The notes below the pieces were generated by a model. It made no database searches and was not told where the DNA came from. It worked only from the letters and a program-made list of their open reading frames with translations. Position numbers and translations under genes: made by a program. A stretch of DNA of 64,000 nt from positions 1 to 64,000 of the forward strand of contig JACDOL010000003.1 in the NCBI GenBank assembly GCA_017656165.1, read 5' to 3'. This document shows positions 62,886 to 64,000 of this stretch, piece by piece. Source of the stretch: Desulfotomaculum sp. GTDB taxonomy: Bacteria; Bacillota; Desulfotomaculia; Desulfotomaculales; Desulfohalotomaculaceae. How positions within the stretch are numbered: position 1 is the first letter of the stretch; the number at the start of each line of letters is the position of its first letter.

Positions 62886-62914
62886 ATTATAAGATAAAGT
62901 ATTTTAAATGTCAA
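62886..62914 (-). promoter_or_regulatory. consensus sigma-A promoter for the T-box/tRNA transcript
   Basis: Minus strand TTGACA, 17-nt spacer, TATAAT. Confidence 0.85.
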
Positions 62915-62931
62915 CAGCTAATTTAGAATTT

Positions 62932-63294
62932 TTAATTTCCAGCAGAAGTTTGGACTACTTCTGCATCGCCCCACAACCGTTCAAGGTTGTAGAAATGCCT
63001 TTCTTCTTCCCTGAAAATGTGCACCACTACGTCCCCATAGTCCAGCAGGATCCAATTTCCTTCCCTCATGCCTTCCCGCCGTTTAGGCTGATGTCCACAT
63101 TCTTCCATTTTCTTCTCAACATTTTCAGCAATGGCTTTAACCTGGGTATTGGTGCTGCCGCTGCAGATTACAAAATAATCACAGATAACCGAAACATCTC
63201 CAATATCAAGAACAACAATGTCCCGCGCTTTCTTTTCTTCAGCAGCACCATAAATTACATCCACCATCTGCTGGATGTTTAAAGCCAAATTCAT
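62932..63294 (-). CDS. rsfS: ribosomal silencing factor RsfS
   Basis: DIVVLDIGDVSVICDYFVICSGSTNTQVKAIAENVEKKM; NWILLDYGDVVVHIFREEERHFYNLERLWGDAE. Confidence 0.96.
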   Translation of the reverse strand: MNLALNIQQMVDVIYGAAEEKKARDIVVLDIGDVSVICDYFVICSGSTNTQVKAIAENVEKKMEECGHQPKRREGMREGNWILLDYGDVVVHIFREEERHFYNLERLWGDAEVVQTSAGN

Positions 63295-63345
63295 ACCTCC
63301 TCATAGACCTGGTTATTAAATTATACTGCATAAATGTTAAATTGT

Positions 63346-63972
63346 TCATTTTTTACTTTTAATTTTTAATAACAAATCATTTCTGGCCATTACAGATGAG
63401 GGATGCAGCAGACAATTGTATTTTAACACAATTTTAATTTTAAATTCAAGACACTGCATAACAGCTTGATCTAAATCGTCTCCGCAGTTTTTTACCTGTT
63501 TTCTTAACTCTGCTACCCCGTTATACTTTCTGTTTGGCTCTATGGCATCAGCTATCATTAAAACTTTTGCCGCATCGTTCATGTCTTCTTTACCGGTAGT
63601 ATGAACAGCAATGGCACTAAGTACCTCTTCGTCCTCTATACCGTATTTTTGTCTTGCCAGTTCCGCTCCTACCGGACCGTGAAGCATGGCAGGTATATTT
63701 TCTTGAATTTTGTCTACTTTTATTCCCAGCTGGTGTGCCATCTGCAGCAGCTGTTCATCTGAATAATCACGGGCACAGTCATGCAGCAGTGCAGCCAGCT
63801 CAACCTGCCCGGAATTAATTTTATACACTTGTGCCAATTCTAATGCAGTTTCCGCTACGTTCAAAGTATGAATAAACCTGTCGTGGGATAAATCATTCTG
63901 CAGCTGTTTCTTCAACCTTGCTGTATTAACCATTTCTCCAATCTCTCCCCCTTGAATGCACCAGCAGTTCAC
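63346..63972 (-). CDS. yqeK: YqeK-family HD-domain nucleotide hydrolase
   Basis: RFIHTLNVAETALELAQ; ALLHDCARDYS; HGPVGAELARQKYGIEDEEVLSAIAVHTTG; adjacent to rsfS. Confidence 0.93.
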   Translation of the reverse strand: MNCWCIQGGEIGEMVNTARLKKQLQNDLSHDRFIHTLNVAETALELAQVYKINSGQVELAALLHDCARDYSDEQLLQMAHQLGIKVDKIQENIPAMLHGPVGAELARQKYGIEDEEVLSAIAVHTTGKEDMNDAAKVLMIADAIEPNRKYNGVAELRKQVKNCGDDLDQAVMQCLEFKIKIVLKYNCLLHPSSVMARNDLLLKIKSKK

Positions 63973-64000
63973 CTACATCCTGCACAACAAACAATACCGC

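Overview
This is a housekeeping region of an AT-rich, spore-forming Clostridia-type (Peptococcaceae-like) Firmicute. The lineage is inferred from gene content and synteny. Most genes are on the minus strand. Recognisable blocks are: tRNA-Val/Phe; an M41-type protease; a divergent UppS-like gene; a soluble CZB-type MCP; rnpB; nif3/trmK; a 4-tRNA cluster; rpoD-dnaG; dgt; ppdK with its regulatory protein and a CcpN-like CBS regulator; glyS-glyQ-csaA behind a glycine-type T-box; recO; ubiX (+ strand); mgtE; era-dgkA-ybeY-pgpH-phoH-yqfD-yqfC; floA/nfeD; rpsU; hit; mtaB-rsmE-prmA-dnaJ-dnaK-grpE-[archaeal-like chaperonin]-hrcA with a CIRCE element; hemW; lepA; spoIIP; rpsT; holA; comEC-comEA; leuS; an acyl-CoA synthetase; rsfS-yqeK. 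The most unusual signals are: (1) a complete tRNA-Ala(GGC) gene inside a T-box leader, between the specifier stem and the antiterminator; (2) an unlisted 31-codon ORF with a strong Shine-Dalgarno directly upstream of mgtE, whose own 3' half can pair with its ribosome-binding site; (3) a group II/III (thermosome-like) chaperonin inside the dnaK operon; (4) a dispersed family of short intergenic repeats with AAGGTATTTA/TAAATACCTT ends. All product calls come from reading the translated sequence by eye; no database search was run.
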